Shown here piece after piece: positions 44,523 to 53,070 of a stretch of DNA of 64,000 nucleotides. The position numbers and the translations under genes were made by a program. The DNA is from Solwaraspora sp. WMMD406 (GTDB lineage: Bacteria > Actinomycetota > Actinomycetes > Mycobacteriales > Micromonosporaceae): assembly GCF_029626025.1 (NCBI RefSeq), contig NZ_JARUBF010000001.1:5240001-5304000 (forward strand). Direction: 5' to 3'. The notes beneath the pieces were generated by a model. It ran no database searches. It was not told the DNA's origin and saw nothing but the letters and a program-made list of their open reading frames with translations. The first letter of the stretch is position 1, and each line of letters begins with the position of its first letter.

Positions 44523-45188
44523 GTGCACGTCGTGATCATGGGATGCGGGCGGGTCGGTTCGACGCTCGCGCAGACCCTGTCCGGGCACGGACACTCGGTC
44601 TCGGTGATCGACAAGGACCCCAACGCGTTCCGCCGGCTGCCGAGCGATTTCGCCGGTGACACGGTCGCCGGGACCGGGTTCGACCGGGAGGTGTTGCAGG
44701 CCGCCGGGATCGAACGGGCGGACGCCTTCGCGGCGGTCTCCAGCGGGGACAACTCCAACATCATCTCGGCTCGGTTGGCCCGCGAGACGTACGGGGTGTC
44801 GCGGGTGGCCGCCCGGATCTACGATCAGCGCCGCGCCGAGGTGTACGAGCGGCTCGGTATCCCGACGGTGGCGACCGTCCGCTGGACGGCCGACCGGATG
44901 CTGCGGCATCTGGTCCCGGAGGGCAACGTGGAGATCTTCCGGGATCCGACCAGTACGGTGTCGATCATCGAGGTGCCGCTGCACCGGGAGTGGATCGGGC
45001 GGCCGCTGCGGTCGCTGGAGTCGGCCACCGGCACCCGCGCGGCCTACCTGATGCGCTTCGGCATCGGCACCCTGCCGACGTCGTCGACCGTGCTGCAGGA
45101 GGGCGACCAGGTGTTCATGCTCGTCACCGACGACATCGCCAACGCGGTCACGATGACCGCGAGCAGCCTGCCCGAAGGAGCGCGCTGA
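44523..45188 (+). CDS. TrkA-N/RCK-domain potassium regulator (first copy, CeoB-like)
   Basis: The 221-residue protein has an NAD-binding Rossmann fold beginning HVVIMGCGRVGSTLAQTLS, followed by SVIDKDPNAFRRL, and ends in a TrkA-C-like regulatory half. Such proteins gate potassium channels or transporters in response to NAD(H) or adenine nucleotides. GGGAGG lies seven bases before the GTG start at 44523. One base separates its stop from the next gene, and it is divergent from the KimA-like transporter, so it likely works with potassium uptake. The partner channel is unknown. Confidence 0.9.
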   Translation: MHVVIMGCGRVGSTLAQTLSGHGHSVSVIDKDPNAFRRLPSDFAGDTVAGTGFDREVLQAAGIERADAFAAVSSGDNSNIISARLARETYGVSRVAARIYDQRRAEVYERLGIPTVATVRWTADRMLRHLVPEGNVEIFRDPTSTVSIIEVPLHREWIGRPLRSLESATGTRAAYLMRFGIGTLPTSSTVLQEGDQVFMLVTDDIANAVTMTASSLPEGAR

Positions 45189-45189
45189 G

Positions 45190-45879
45190 ATGCGGGTCGC
45201 CATCGCCGGAGCCGGCAACGTCGGGCGTTCCATCGCCCAGGAACTGATCGACAACGGTCACCAGGTGACGCTCATCGAACGCAACGCGTCGATGATCCGC
45301 GAGGAACGCGTCCCCGGCGCGCGCTGGATCCGGGCCGACGCCTGCGAGGTCGCCAGCCTGGAGGAGGCCGACCTGGCCCGGTTCGACGTGGTGGTCGCGG
45401 CGACCGGGGACGACAAGGTCAACCTGGTGGTGTCGCTGCTGGCCAAGACCGAGTTCAGCGTACCGAGGGTGGTCGCCCGGGTGAACCGGGCCGAGAACGA
45501 GTGGCTGTTCACCGAGCAGTGGGGCGTCGACGTCGCGGTCAGCAAACCCCGGGTGATGGCTGCTCTGGTCGAAGAGGCGGTCACCGTCGGTGACCTGGTC
45601 CGGCTGATGACCTTCCGGCAGGGTGAGGCCAACCTGGTGGAGATCACCTTGCCGACCGACGCGCCGCACGTCGGGCACGCGGTGCACACCGTACCGTTGC
45701 CCCGCGACTGTGCCCTGGTGGCGATCGTACGGGGCAAGCGGGTGTTGACGCCGGGACCGGACGACCCGCTGGAACCCGGCGACGAGCTCGTCTTCGTCTG
45801 TACGGCGGACGTCGAGGACGACGTCCGGGCGGTGATCCTCGGCGCGGACAGCGTGGAGCGGACCCGGCGCGGCGAATAG
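45190..45879 (+). CDS. TrkA-N/RCK-domain potassium regulator (second copy, CeoC-like)
   Basis: The 229-residue protein begins MRVAIAGAGNVGRSIAQELI, the NAD loop, with VTLIERNASMIREERV after it and a C-terminal domain including DAPHVGHAVHTVPLPRD. It is the second of a tandem TrkA pair, an arrangement seen in mycobacteria (ceoB-ceoC). It probably forms a hetero-oligomer with the first. Confidence 0.9.
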   Translation: MRVAIAGAGNVGRSIAQELIDNGHQVTLIERNASMIREERVPGARWIRADACEVASLEEADLARFDVVVAATGDDKVNLVVSLLAKTEFSVPRVVARVNRAENEWLFTEQWGVDVAVSKPRVMAALVEEAVTVGDLVRLMTFRQGEANLVEITLPTDAPHVGHAVHTVPLPRDCALVAIVRGKRVLTPGPDDPLEPGDELVFVCTADVEDDVRAVILGADSVERTRRGE

Positions 45880-45949
45880 CGTGCGGCCGGTCCGGATCGG
45901 CCCCCCGGAGCTCATGCCTCCGGCCGGCCGGAGGGCTCGGCCCGGAGGG

Positions 45950-46705
45950 TCAGCCCCCGGCCGGAGCCAGTGACCCGACCGGCTGCCGTTGACGGTTGAC
46001 CCGACGCACCACCCAGATGGTGATCGCCAACAGCACCGCGTACGGCGGATAGCCCAGCAGGAGCCGCGACACGCCGAGCGCGGTCTCCATCGAGGCCAGG
46101 TAGAAGCCGGCCTGGACGCCGACCTTGAGCAGCCAGACCACCCCCCACAGGACGGTGAGCCGGTTGAAGGTACGGATCAGCACCGGGTCGGTCCGCCACT
46201 CCGACCGGCCACCAGCCACCAGGATCGACCAGAGCCAGCCGACCAGGGGTTGGCGAATCACCACCGAGCCGAGCAGCGCCAGGCCGTAGCCGATGCCGTA
46301 GAGGATGCCCGGCAGGTAGAAGTCCCGCTCCTCGCCGGTACGCCAGGCGAGCAGCGCGCCGATGCCGATGCCGAACAGTCCGTTCACGGCGTGCCGGATC
46401 GGCCGACGCTGAGCGAGCCGGACCACGGCGATGAGCACGGCAACGCTGACCGCGGCGATCAGCGCGACCGACAGCTCCCACAGCACGTTGCAGACGACGA
46501 AGACGGCGATCGGCACGCTGGACTCGACCAGTCCGCGCCAGCCGCCGAGCTGTTCGGCCATCTGCTCGGTCAGGCTCGGCATCCGGTCATCGTCGACGAC
46601 GCCGGCTGCGGAGTCGGGGTCGGAGGCGGGGGTCGCGGCGGTCGGCTTCGCGGCGGCCGGCTTCATCGACTGCGGCGCGGTCGGTCCGTGCTGCCCAGAG
46701 GTCAT
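45950..46705 (-). CDS. DUF3159 family membrane protein
   Basis: The 251-residue protein has an Ala/Pro-rich N-terminus, then a core of about six membrane spans including PIAVFVVCNVLWELSVALIA, PIRHAVNGLFGIGIGALLAW and YLPGILYGIGYGLALLGS, matching DUF3159 (PF11361), an actinobacterial family of unknown function. GGAAG precedes the ATG at 46705. It is followed downstream by the RCK pair on the opposite strand and preceded by an OB-fold gene on the same strand, a common actinobacterial order. Confidence 0.9.
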   Translation of the reverse strand: MTSGQHGPTAPQSMKPAAAKPTAATPASDPDSAAGVVDDDRMPSLTEQMAEQLGGWRGLVESSVPIAVFVVCNVLWELSVALIAAVSVAVLIAVVRLAQRRPIRHAVNGLFGIGIGALLAWRTGEERDFYLPGILYGIGYGLALLGSVVIRQPLVGWLWSILVAGGRSEWRTDPVLIRTFNRLTVLWGVVWLLKVGVQAGFYLASMETALGVSRLLLGYPPYAVLLAITIWVVRRVNRQRQPVGSLAPAGG

Positions 46706-46778
46706 CGTTACCGTCTTCCGTCGTGGGCGTGGGCGGTGCCGGCCACCGCCGGCCGGCGGACCGGTGTGTCGACTCGGT

Positions 46779-47156
46779 TCACCGGGTTTCCAACTCGTAG
46801 TGCGGGTTGTAGATCACCTTGCGGTCCTCGCGGATGGCGACGCGCCCCCGGGCGGTGAGCTGCCGCCCGGGTTCGATTCCGATGATCCGCCGACGGCCCA
46901 GCCAGATGAGCGTGACGACGTCGCTGCCGTCGTACAGGTCGGCTTCCAGGGTCGGCAGGTTGGTACGCGGGCAGTAGACGACGGTCCGCAGCCGCCCCGA
47001 CACGGAGACGACTTCACCTCGGTGACACTGGCCGGCCGGTGTGGATCCGCACTCCGCGCTGTCGCGTTGGAGCTGCTCGGCGTCCAGCTCCGCCTCGGAA
47101 GCGGCCAGTCGACGCAGGAATCGGCGCAGCGACGGGCGACTTTCATCGATCGCCAT
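46779..47156 (-). CDS. OB-fold nucleic-acid-binding protein
   Basis: The 125-residue protein has a helical N-terminal part (SLRRFLRRLAASEAELDAEQ), one Cys pair in SAECGSTPAGQCHRGEVV, and an OB-fold (VVSVSGRLRTVVYCPRTNLP, LEADLYDGSDVVTLIWLGRR, IIGIEPGRQLTARGRVAI). It resembles the small OB proteins that bind single-stranded nucleic acid. Its partner is unknown. GGAGG is present but rather far from the ATG. Confidence 0.85.
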   Translation of the reverse strand: MAIDESRPSLRRFLRRLAASEAELDAEQLQRDSAECGSTPAGQCHRGEVVSVSGRLRTVVYCPRTNLPTLEADLYDGSDVVTLIWLGRRRIIGIEPGRQLTARGRVAIREDRKVIYNPHYELETR

Positions 47157-47356
47157 GACCGCTCTGCCACCCTCCTCGGCACCGCCTGGCCGGCAGTCAC
47201 CTGCCGTTCGGACTCACCCCACCAGGGTACGCGGTCGGCTGATAGCGGCCAGTGGCGGCACCGCACCGGTACGGTGGCGCGGTCGTTTCGTCATCATCCG
47301 ACCATCGGTCCGGCTGCGGCACCGAGAGCTGCGCGCCACGATCCGTCCGATCGGCG

Positions 47357-48028
47357 TCAGCCCGGACCGGTGTCGGCCGCCGGACGCGCCGGCGCGGCGG
47401 TGGCACCACCGGCCTGCTCCGCCAGCTCCTTGGGCAGCCGCAGCGGCAGCGGCTCCCGGACCGGCTTGGCCTCCTGGCCACGGTCGACCACGAGACCACG
47501 TAGCGCGTCGGCCAGGGGTCCGGCCGCCGCCGGATCCACCGCCGCCGGGCCCTGGAACAGGCCACGGACCATCCAGCGCGGGCCGTCGACACCGACGAAC
47601 CGCAGCTCGGTGTGGCCACCGTCCGGCGTACGGACCGTGGCGCGCAGCTCAGGGCCGTACTCGCCGGCCGTTTCCTGGACCGACGCGCCGTCACGACGCA
47701 GCGATTCGCTGATCTCGGCCCGCACCTCGTCCCAGATCCCGTCGGTACGGGGTGCGGCGAAGACGCCGAGCTGCAGCGCGCTGCCCCGGTTGGCGAGGAC
47801 CACCTGCTGAATCACGCCTTCGGGGTTGGCCTGGACCCGTACCTCCACGCCCTCGATCGCCGGGATCCGCAGGCTTCCGAGGTCGAGTCGACGCACCCCG
47901 GACGGAGCGTCGGCCACGTCGTACGGGCCGATCATCGGTTCCGGGACAACTTCCTGCTCGCGGGATTCGAGATCGGCCGGCCCGTCCTGGGCGTGCCGGC
48001 CGCGCCCACGGCCGCGGGAGAAGACCAC
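47357..48028 (-). CDS. DUF3710 family protein
   Basis: The 223-residue protein matches DUF3710 (PF12502): RLDLGSLRIPAIEGVEVRVQ, VVLANRGSALQLGVFAAPRT, IWDEVRAEISESLRRDGASV and ELRFVGVDGPRWMVRGLFQG. Function unknown; the family sits next to dut in many actinomycetes, as here. GTG 48028 has GGAAGG seven bases upstream. The frame is open further upstream, but that part overlaps the dut gene in another frame. Confidence 0.88.
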   Translation of the reverse strand: MVFSRGRGRGRHAQDGPADLESREQEVVPEPMIGPYDVADAPSGVRRLDLGSLRIPAIEGVEVRVQANPEGVIQQVVLANRGSALQLGVFAAPRTDGIWDEVRAEISESLRRDGASVQETAGEYGPELRATVRTPDGGHTELRFVGVDGPRWMVRGLFQGPAAVDPAAAGPLADALRGLVVDRGQEAKPVREPLPLRLPKELAEQAGGATAAPARPAADTGPG

Positions 48029-48098
48029 GATGCAACCTTCCGTATGCCACTGTCTCGGGCGCCGGCCGGCTCGGCCGGGCACCACCGTAACGATGCCG

Positions 48099-48596
48099 TC
48101 AGCGGGTCGCCGGCTCCGTCCGCGACCGCGGGGTCGATTCGGCAGCGTCGGCGTACCCGCCGGTCGAACCATGCCCATCGCGACCACGGACCGAGTCTGG
48201 CAACTCGTCGACCAGGTAGAAATCCGCTTGTTCGACGCGTTGTATCACAAGTTGAGCAATCCGGTCACCTCGCGAGATCTTCGCCGGGATCACCGGGTCG
48301 TGGTTGATCAGGTTCACCAGGATCTCGCCACGGTAACCGGCGTCGACCGTACCGGGCGCGTTGAGCACCGTGACGCCCAGCCGGGCCGCCAGTCCGGAAC
48401 GGGGATGCACCAGCCCGACGTATCCCTCCGGCAGGGCGATCGCCACCCCGGTACGGATCAGCGCCCGGGTCCCCGGCGCCAGTTCCACGTCCTCGGCGGC
48501 GACCAGGTCGGCACCGGCGTCACCCGGATGGGCATACCCGGGCAACGACAGCTCCGGATCGATCCGACGCAGCGGTACGCGCACAGTCTCGGTCAT
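48099..48596 (-). CDS. dut: Deoxyuridine 5'-triphosphate nucleotidohydrolase (dUTPase)
   Basis: The 165-residue trimeric enzyme hydrolyses dUTP to dUMP and so keeps uracil out of DNA. All five dUTPase motifs are present in order: [49 protein letters not shown] and [11 protein letters not shown]. The ATG at 48596 is chosen over upstream codons because [13 protein letters not shown] is the usual N-terminus. It is 70 bases upstream of the DUF3710 gene on the same strand and divergent from DUF3093. Confidence 0.97.
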   Translation of the reverse strand: MTETVRVPLRRIDPELSLPGYAHPGDAGADLVAAEDVELAPGTRALIRTGVAIALPEGYVGLVHPRSGLAARLGVTVLNAPGTVDAGYRGEILVNLINHDPVIPAKISRGDRIAQLVIQRVEQADFYLVDELPDSVRGRDGHGSTGGYADAAESTPRSRTEPATR

Positions 48597-48727
48597 CCGA
48601 TCCCCACTTCCGGTCCCTGGTTTCCCTGGTCCTGATCTCTGGTTCCCACCCGGGCCGTCGGACCAGCGGCTGGCGGCTGCCATCCTGCCCGGCCGTCGCC
48701 GGCACCGACGCCGTACCCTCGGACAAC

Positions 48728-49324
48728 GTGGCTTCCGCATCCACCGATCGCGACACACCGTACCGGGCGGCGGTTCTGTATCGGGAACGACTCCACCTGT
48801 CCTGGTGGTTGTGGGCCGGTGCCCTCGGGCTGACCGCGCTGCTCGCCGCCGAGATCTGGATGGGCACCTCGGGCGCCCGCGCCTGGCTGCCGTTCACCGT
48901 GCTGCTGCCGCTGACCGCCGGCGGGTTGTGGTGGCTGGGTCGGATCCCCATCCGGGTCACCGCGGACGACCTGCGGGTCGACGACGCCCGGCTGCCTCTG
49001 CGGTACGTCGCCGACGTCGTCGCCCTCGACGCGGACGGCCGCCGGGAACTGCTCGGCGTGGCCGCCGACCCGCTGGCCTTCGTCATCCAACGACCCTGGA
49101 TCGGCGGTGCCGTGCAGATCGTCCTCGACGACCCGGCGGACCCGACCCCGTACTGGGTGATCAGTTCCCGACATCCGATCGAGCTGGCCACAGCCATCGG
49201 ATCCCACGCCGTCGAATCTCGGGTCGGCGAATCTCGGGTCGGCGAATCTCGGGTCGGCGGATCCACGGCCGCCGGATCCGACGGGCGTGGATCGGCGTCG
49301 GGCCGCGCCGACCCGGAGGGATGA
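48728..49324 (+). CDS. DUF3093 family membrane protein
   Basis: The 198-residue protein has two N-terminal spans ([20 protein letters not shown] and [19 protein letters not shown]), then a cytoplasmic domain with [20 protein letters not shown] and [16 protein letters not shown], the DUF3093 pattern. Function unknown. TACCCT (48714-48719) ends eight bases before the GTG. Three exact 15-bp repeats near the 3' end encode ESRVG units, and the gene abuts the convergent gene at 49325. Confidence 0.88.
   Translation: MASASTDRDTPYRAAVLYRERLHLSWWLWAGALGLTALLAAEIWMGTSGARAWLPFTVLLPLTAGGLWWLGRIPIRVTADDLRVDDARLPLRYVADVVALDADGRRELLGVAADPLAFVIQRPWIGGAVQIVLDDPADPTPYWVISSRHPIELATAIGSHAVESRVGESRVGESRVGGSTAAGSDGRGSASGRADPEG
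49214..49258. repeat. Three exact 15-bp tandem units in the DUF3093 3' end
   Basis: GAATCTCGGGTCGGC repeats at 49214, 49229 and 49244, adding Glu-Ser-Arg-Val-Gly units to a disordered C-terminus. Confidence 0.95.
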
Positions 49325-50263
49325 TCACGGTCCGATCCGGCGGGGCGGCGGTTCGGGGTGCATCAGCCCGAGCGCCCGGCGCTGTGCCCGCAGATCGTCC
49401 CGTACCCGGTCGGCGAGCGCCCGGGTGGCGCGTCGGTTGAGATAGCTGGCCACGGCGGCGCCGGTGAGGAACGGACCGAGCGTGGTGAGGTTGCGGCCGA
49501 GCCGGCGCATCAACAGCTCCCCCAGCTCGCGGCGTGCGGCGGTGCCGAGTACGGCGCCGACTCCCACACCGGGCACCACCGGATTGACACCCCGTTGGTT
49601 GGACCAGGCATGAATCATGTTGATCGCGCGTTCCGTGCCGGTGCCGGGCACCGGTATGCCGTACACCTGATGCAGTTCGCCGACGAGTTTGAGTTCGACG
49701 GCGACCACCGCCACCGTCTCGGCGGCCAGCAGTACCGGCGCGGACAGCAACGTCGGGGTGGCGGCCCACTGCACGGCCGAGACGCCGCCGCCGGCGGCCC
49801 CGATCCCGGCGCTGACCCGGGCGGCGTTGCGGATCAGCCGCTCCGCCAGTTCCTCGTCGTCGAGGCCGGGATGGTGCAGACGCAGGGTCGGCAGGTCCCG
49901 GATCGGAACGTGCGGAGCGATCGCGGCCACCGAATTTACCAGCCAGCGGACTGCGGCTGTCGGCTTGAACAGGTCCTTCACGCCGCGCTGCCGGATCTGG
50001 CCGACCAGCCGGCCGAGCAGTTGGCGACGCCGACGCACCGGCAGGTCGTCACTGGTCAACTCGGCGAGGGTGGTCTCGAAGTTCTCGTCGCCCGCCAGCG
50101 GTGCGACCTCCGTGCCCGGCGCCACCGATCCGGCGGCGGGCGCGCCGGAGGATTCGGTCGGCCCGGCGGGCGCGCCGGAGGATTCGGTCGGCCCGGCGGG
50201 CGCGCCGGACGAGCCGCTCGGCCTGCTGGACGGCGAGTCAGCCGCCCGATCCGGGTTGCTCAT
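49325..50263 (-). CDS. Hypothetical protein, possibly membrane-associated
   Basis: The 312-residue protein starts with about 50 disordered residues containing a 30-bp/10-residue repeat (GPTESSGAPA), then a helical domain with RRRQLLGRLVGQIRQRGVKD, a hydrophobic Ala/Val-rich centre (SAPVLLAAETVAVVAVELKL) and GPFLTGAAVASYLNRRATRALADRVR near the C-terminus. The last two segments loosely recall EcsC-like membrane proteins, but I would not assign the family. GGAGGTGATC directly before the ATG is a very strong ribosome site, so it should be well translated. The stop abuts the convergent DUF3093 stop. Confidence 0.75.
   Translation of the reverse strand: MSNPDRAADSPSSRPSGSSGAPAGPTESSGAPAGPTESSGAPAAGSVAPGTEVAPLAGDENFETTLAELTSDDLPVRRRRQLLGRLVGQIRQRGVKDLFKPTAAVRWLVNSVAAIAPHVPIRDLPTLRLHHPGLDDEELAERLIRNAARVSAGIGAAGGGVSAVQWAATPTLLSAPVLLAAETVAVVAVELKLVGELHQVYGIPVPGTGTERAINMIHAWSNQRGVNPVVPGVGVGAVLGTAARRELGELLMRRLGRNLTTLGPFLTGAAVASYLNRRATRALADRVRDDLRAQRRALGLMHPEPPPRRIGP
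50136..50210. repeat. 30-bp tandem repeat in the 5' coding region of the gene ending at 49325
   Basis: Two exact 30-bp units (50136-50165 and 50166-50195) and a partial third encode GPTESSGAPA-type repeats in the disordered N-terminus. Confidence 0.9.
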
Positions 50264-50524
50264 GATCACCTCCATCACGGCCGCTCGTCGATCGAGCGAC
50301 CACGGCGGCAGGGGCGGCGACCACGGCGGGGCCCGGGACGCGCGTCGACGCCGTCATGGCGCGTCGGTCCGACGCGCCATGTCGAGTCAATCAGTTCCCC
50401 GTGTACGCCGCATCCGGGCCGGCGGTCGCCAACGCGGCGGGCCGAGACGGAGCGACGGCGACGACGGCGACGACGGCGACCTCAGCCACGAGGCCGCCGT
50501 CTCTCCCCCCAGTTCAGTGCCAGA

Positions 50525-50821
50525 TCAGGTGCACTCGCGACAGATCAGCTCGTTGTTGCGCTCGACGGCGAGTTGGCTGCGGTGGTGGACCAGGAAGCAG
50601 CGCGCGCAGCGGAACTCGTCCGACTGCATCGGCAGCACCTTCACCGTCAGTTCTTCGTCCGCCAGATCGGCTCCGGGCAGCTCGAAGCTCTCGGCCACCT
50701 CGGCCTCGTCCACGTCGACGGCGCCCGACTGTGAGTCGACGCGCCGTGCCTTGAGCTCCTCCAGGCTGTCCTCGCCGAGGTCGACCTCGTCGCGACGCGG
50801 AGCGTCGTAGTCGGTGGCCAT
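50525..50821 (-). CDS. DUF4193 family protein with C-terminal zinc ribbon
   Basis: The 98-residue protein is acidic in its first 60 residues, then has RCARCFLVHHRSQLA and ICRECT, two Cys pairs in zinc-ribbon spacing, matching DUF4193 (PF13834), widespread in Actinobacteria. Function unknown. Its start faces a 415-base gap shared with the LytR_C gene. Confidence 0.9.
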   Translation of the reverse strand: MATDYDAPRRDEVDLGEDSLEELKARRVDSQSGAVDVDEAEVAESFELPGADLADEELTVKVLPMQSDEFRCARCFLVHHRSQLAVERNNELICRECT

Positions 50822-51236
50822 CGGTTCACTCTCCCGTATCGTTCAGTCGCTTCCGGTGATAACGCCGGACGACGGTATTTCGGTTCCCATGCGGGCCCTC
50901 GTGGGTTCCGCTCTCCCGGCGGACGTACTGTTTGTTCCGGTTTGCGGCTGCCGCAGGAACTCCCCCCGCGAGCGCGGTACCTTACCCCCCTCTGGCCGAC
51001 GCATGTATACCGCCCTTGTGGGATTCATGTACGCCCAGACGCCAGAAGTTGTTCCCAATGTGACTCAGGCGACACGAAGATAGGGGTGCGACCCGTCTGA
51101 TCACCCGTCGGCACGCCGGCACGGTCGCTCTGATTCCCGCGCCGCACGGACACCGACTAACCTCAGCGGCATACTCGGTTGTCACCGGTGAGGCACCCGC
51201 CAACGGCCCGGCCCACCTCTGTACGGGAGCCACCTC
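50822..51236. other. Intergenic region between DUF4193 and LytR_C genes
   Basis: This 415-base gap must hold the divergent promoters of both genes. It is noticeably less G+C-rich than the flanks, contains short in-frame stretches on both strands with poor codon bias, and no gene I can defend. No strong promoter consensus or hairpin stood out. Confidence 0.6.
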
Positions 51237-51767
51237 ATGAGCTTTGCGCGCGTACGAGCGCTCGTTGTCGTCGGCGGCCTGGTCGTCTTCGCCCTGGTCT
51301 TCGTGGTCGTCGCGCTGGTCCGCGACAGCCAGGGCGGCCCGGCCGACGCCACCTCCTGCCCGGAGGGCTGGGCCCTGGCCGACGTCCAGTTGCGGGAAGC
51401 CCGGGACGTGCGGATCAACGTCTACAACGCGACCGACACCAGCGGACTCGCCGGCAGCATCGCCGACGACCTGAGCAACCGGAAGTTCCAGGTGGAGGAG
51501 GCGGGCAACGACCCGGAGGGCCGGGGCATCGACGACGTGGCGGTGCTGCGGTACGGCCCGAAGGCGGTCGGATCCGCTCACCTGCTGCGCGCGTACTTCC
51601 TCGATCAGGCCAAGACCGAGTACGACCCGGCCCGTACCGACGACATCGTCGACGTCGTGATCGGCAACGCGTTCCGGCAGTTGGCCACCACGACCGAGGT
51701 CAACCAGTCTCTGGCCGCGCTCGGCAAGCCGGTGCTGCCGCCGCAGACCTGCGCGGCCACCGAGTGA
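51237..51767 (+). CDS. LytR C-terminal-domain protein
   Basis: The 176-residue protein has one N-terminal span (ALVVVGGLVVFALVFVVVAL) and an extracytoplasmic LytR_C domain (PF13399): VRINVYNATDTSGLAGSIAD, FQVEEAGNDPEG, VAVLRYGPKAV and VDVVIGNAFRQL. Such domains are linked to cell-wall glycopolymer attachment enzymes, but this copy has no LCP catalytic domain, so it may bind or modulate. GGGAG precedes the ATG. It is convergent with the inositol phosphatase gene. Confidence 0.88.
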   Translation: MSFARVRALVVVGGLVVFALVFVVVALVRDSQGGPADATSCPEGWALADVQLREARDVRINVYNATDTSGLAGSIADDLSNRKFQVEEAGNDPEGRGIDDVAVLRYGPKAVGSAHLLRAYFLDQAKTEYDPARTDDIVDVVIGNAFRQLATTTEVNQSLAALGKPVLPPQTCAATE

Positions 51768-51794
51768 CGGACACGAGGTGCCCGGCCGACTCGG

Positions 51795-51875
51795 TCACGG
51801 CCGGCCGGGCGACTCGGGTCAGGGCCGCCGGCCACCTCGGTCACGGCCTGCCGGCCGACCGGGCGACACCGGTCA
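51795..51875. repeat. Imperfect repeats copying the 3' end of the inositol phosphatase gene
   Basis: TCACGGCC or TCAGGGCC, which contains the minus-strand stop, occurs at 51795, 51819, 51841 and 51873 (the true stop). The spacing varies from 22 to 32 bases, so this is an older, degraded array. Confidence 0.65.
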
Positions 51876-52718
51876 CGGCCCACCGGCGGCGTCCAGGCGG
51901 ACCAGGTGCTCGTGCAGGTCGTCGAACAACGCCGGTGGCGCGGCGACCAGCATCCGGGGTCCGGGCTCGGCGCCCCGCAGACCGGCGACCACCAGTCCCG
52001 CTTCGGCGGCGACCAACCCACCGGCGGCGTGGTCCCACACGTTGAGCCCTTTCTCGTAGTACGCGTCGACCTGTCCCTCGGCGGCCAGACACAGGTCCAG
52101 GGCGGCCGCCCCGAAGCGTCTGATGTCCCGCACGTGCGGCATCAGTCCGGCGAGCACTCTTGCCTGGTGGACCCGACGGGCCGCGTCGTAACCGAACCCG
52201 GTGGCGACCAGGGACTGGGCCAGCGTCCGCTGGTCGGAGCCGGCCAACGCGGTCCCGTCGCGGAACGCGCCACCGCCCCGGACCGCCGTCCACTCGGCTC
52301 CGGTCGCCGCGTTGCGCACCACGCCCGCGACCACGGTGCCGGAGACCTCCGCGGCGAGGGAGATGGCGTAGTGCGGCAGTCCGTACAGGTAGTTGACGGT
52401 CCCGTCGATCGGATCGAGGATCCAGCGCACCGCGTCGGGGTCACGTCCGGGGCGGTCGCCCCGCCCGACCGCGTCACCGGGCTCCTCGCCGAACTCCTCA
52501 CCGAGCACCGCGTCGGCCGGGCGCAGCTCCCGTAGGGCCGCCACCACCTGGCGCTCGACGGCCCGGTCGGCGGCGGTCACCACGTCGGTGGCGGTGCTCT
52601 TGGTGGCGAGGCCGGAGACACCGTCCCGGCGCATCTCCCGCGCCGTCTCGGCCGCCTGCCGCGCCACCTCGACCGCGATCGTCAACAGGTCGCTCGGCAC
52701 CGGCTTGCGCTCGCTCAT
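51873..52718 (-). CDS. suhB: Inositol monophosphatase family protein
   Basis: The 281-residue enzyme has the metal-binding motifs in order: TDVVTAADRAVERQV, VLGEEFGEEPG, WILDPIDGTVNYLYGLPHYA and the C-terminal VWDHAAGGLVAAEAGLVV. It should dephosphorylate inositol phosphate or a similar sugar phosphate, needed for inositol-lipid and mycothiol supply in actinomycetes. The exact substrate cannot be read. It is divergent from the principal sigma gene. Confidence 0.94.
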   Translation of the reverse strand: MSERKPVPSDLLTIAVEVARQAAETAREMRRDGVSGLATKSTATDVVTAADRAVERQVVAALRELRPADAVLGEEFGEEPGDAVGRGDRPGRDPDAVRWILDPIDGTVNYLYGLPHYAISLAAEVSGTVVAGVVRNAATGAEWTAVRGGGAFRDGTALAGSDQRTLAQSLVATGFGYDAARRVHQARVLAGLMPHVRDIRRFGAAALDLCLAAEGQVDAYYEKGLNVWDHAAGGLVAAEAGLVVAGLRGAEPGPRMLVAAPPALFDDLHEHLVRLDAAGGP

Positions 52719-53070
52719 GGTCTGCCCTGTCCCCTCACTGGTCCCCGTCCACGGACACCCCGCCGGCCATCAGGCGGACGCCCTAGCTCCATCAGCCGGG
52801 TGGTCAGCGGTAATGACCCGTCCGGCAGGGGTAACATCCTGTCAAAGTCCACGTTCGTCCCAAGTTGGTGGCCCCTGACCGGCGGCTGGCTCGTGCGTGG
52901 CGGGATGATCCCCACAAACGGCGTTACAATTCACGCCTACCCTTGTGCCACGGTTCACCGGCCCCCGCCGGTGAAGCGTCACGGGGGTCACACAATCACA
53001 ACCGGCACGTCGCTCCGCGCTGCGGTGGCCGGTCCGGCCGTGCTCGTTCATCGCCTCCGGAAGGTCATTC
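52719..53070. other. Upstream region of the principal sigma factor gene
   Basis: This 352-base gap holds no gene that I can support. TACAAT (52925-52930) is a good -10 hexamer but no matching -35 was found, and the stretch is lower in G+C than its flanks. A leader of about 130 bases would result. Confidence 0.4.

Noticed and set aside
45880-45949. Terminator between the second RCK gene and DUF3159
   Set aside because: Several short CCGGAG/CTCCGG pairings exist, but none exceeds six pairs and no T-run follows, so no confident call is made.
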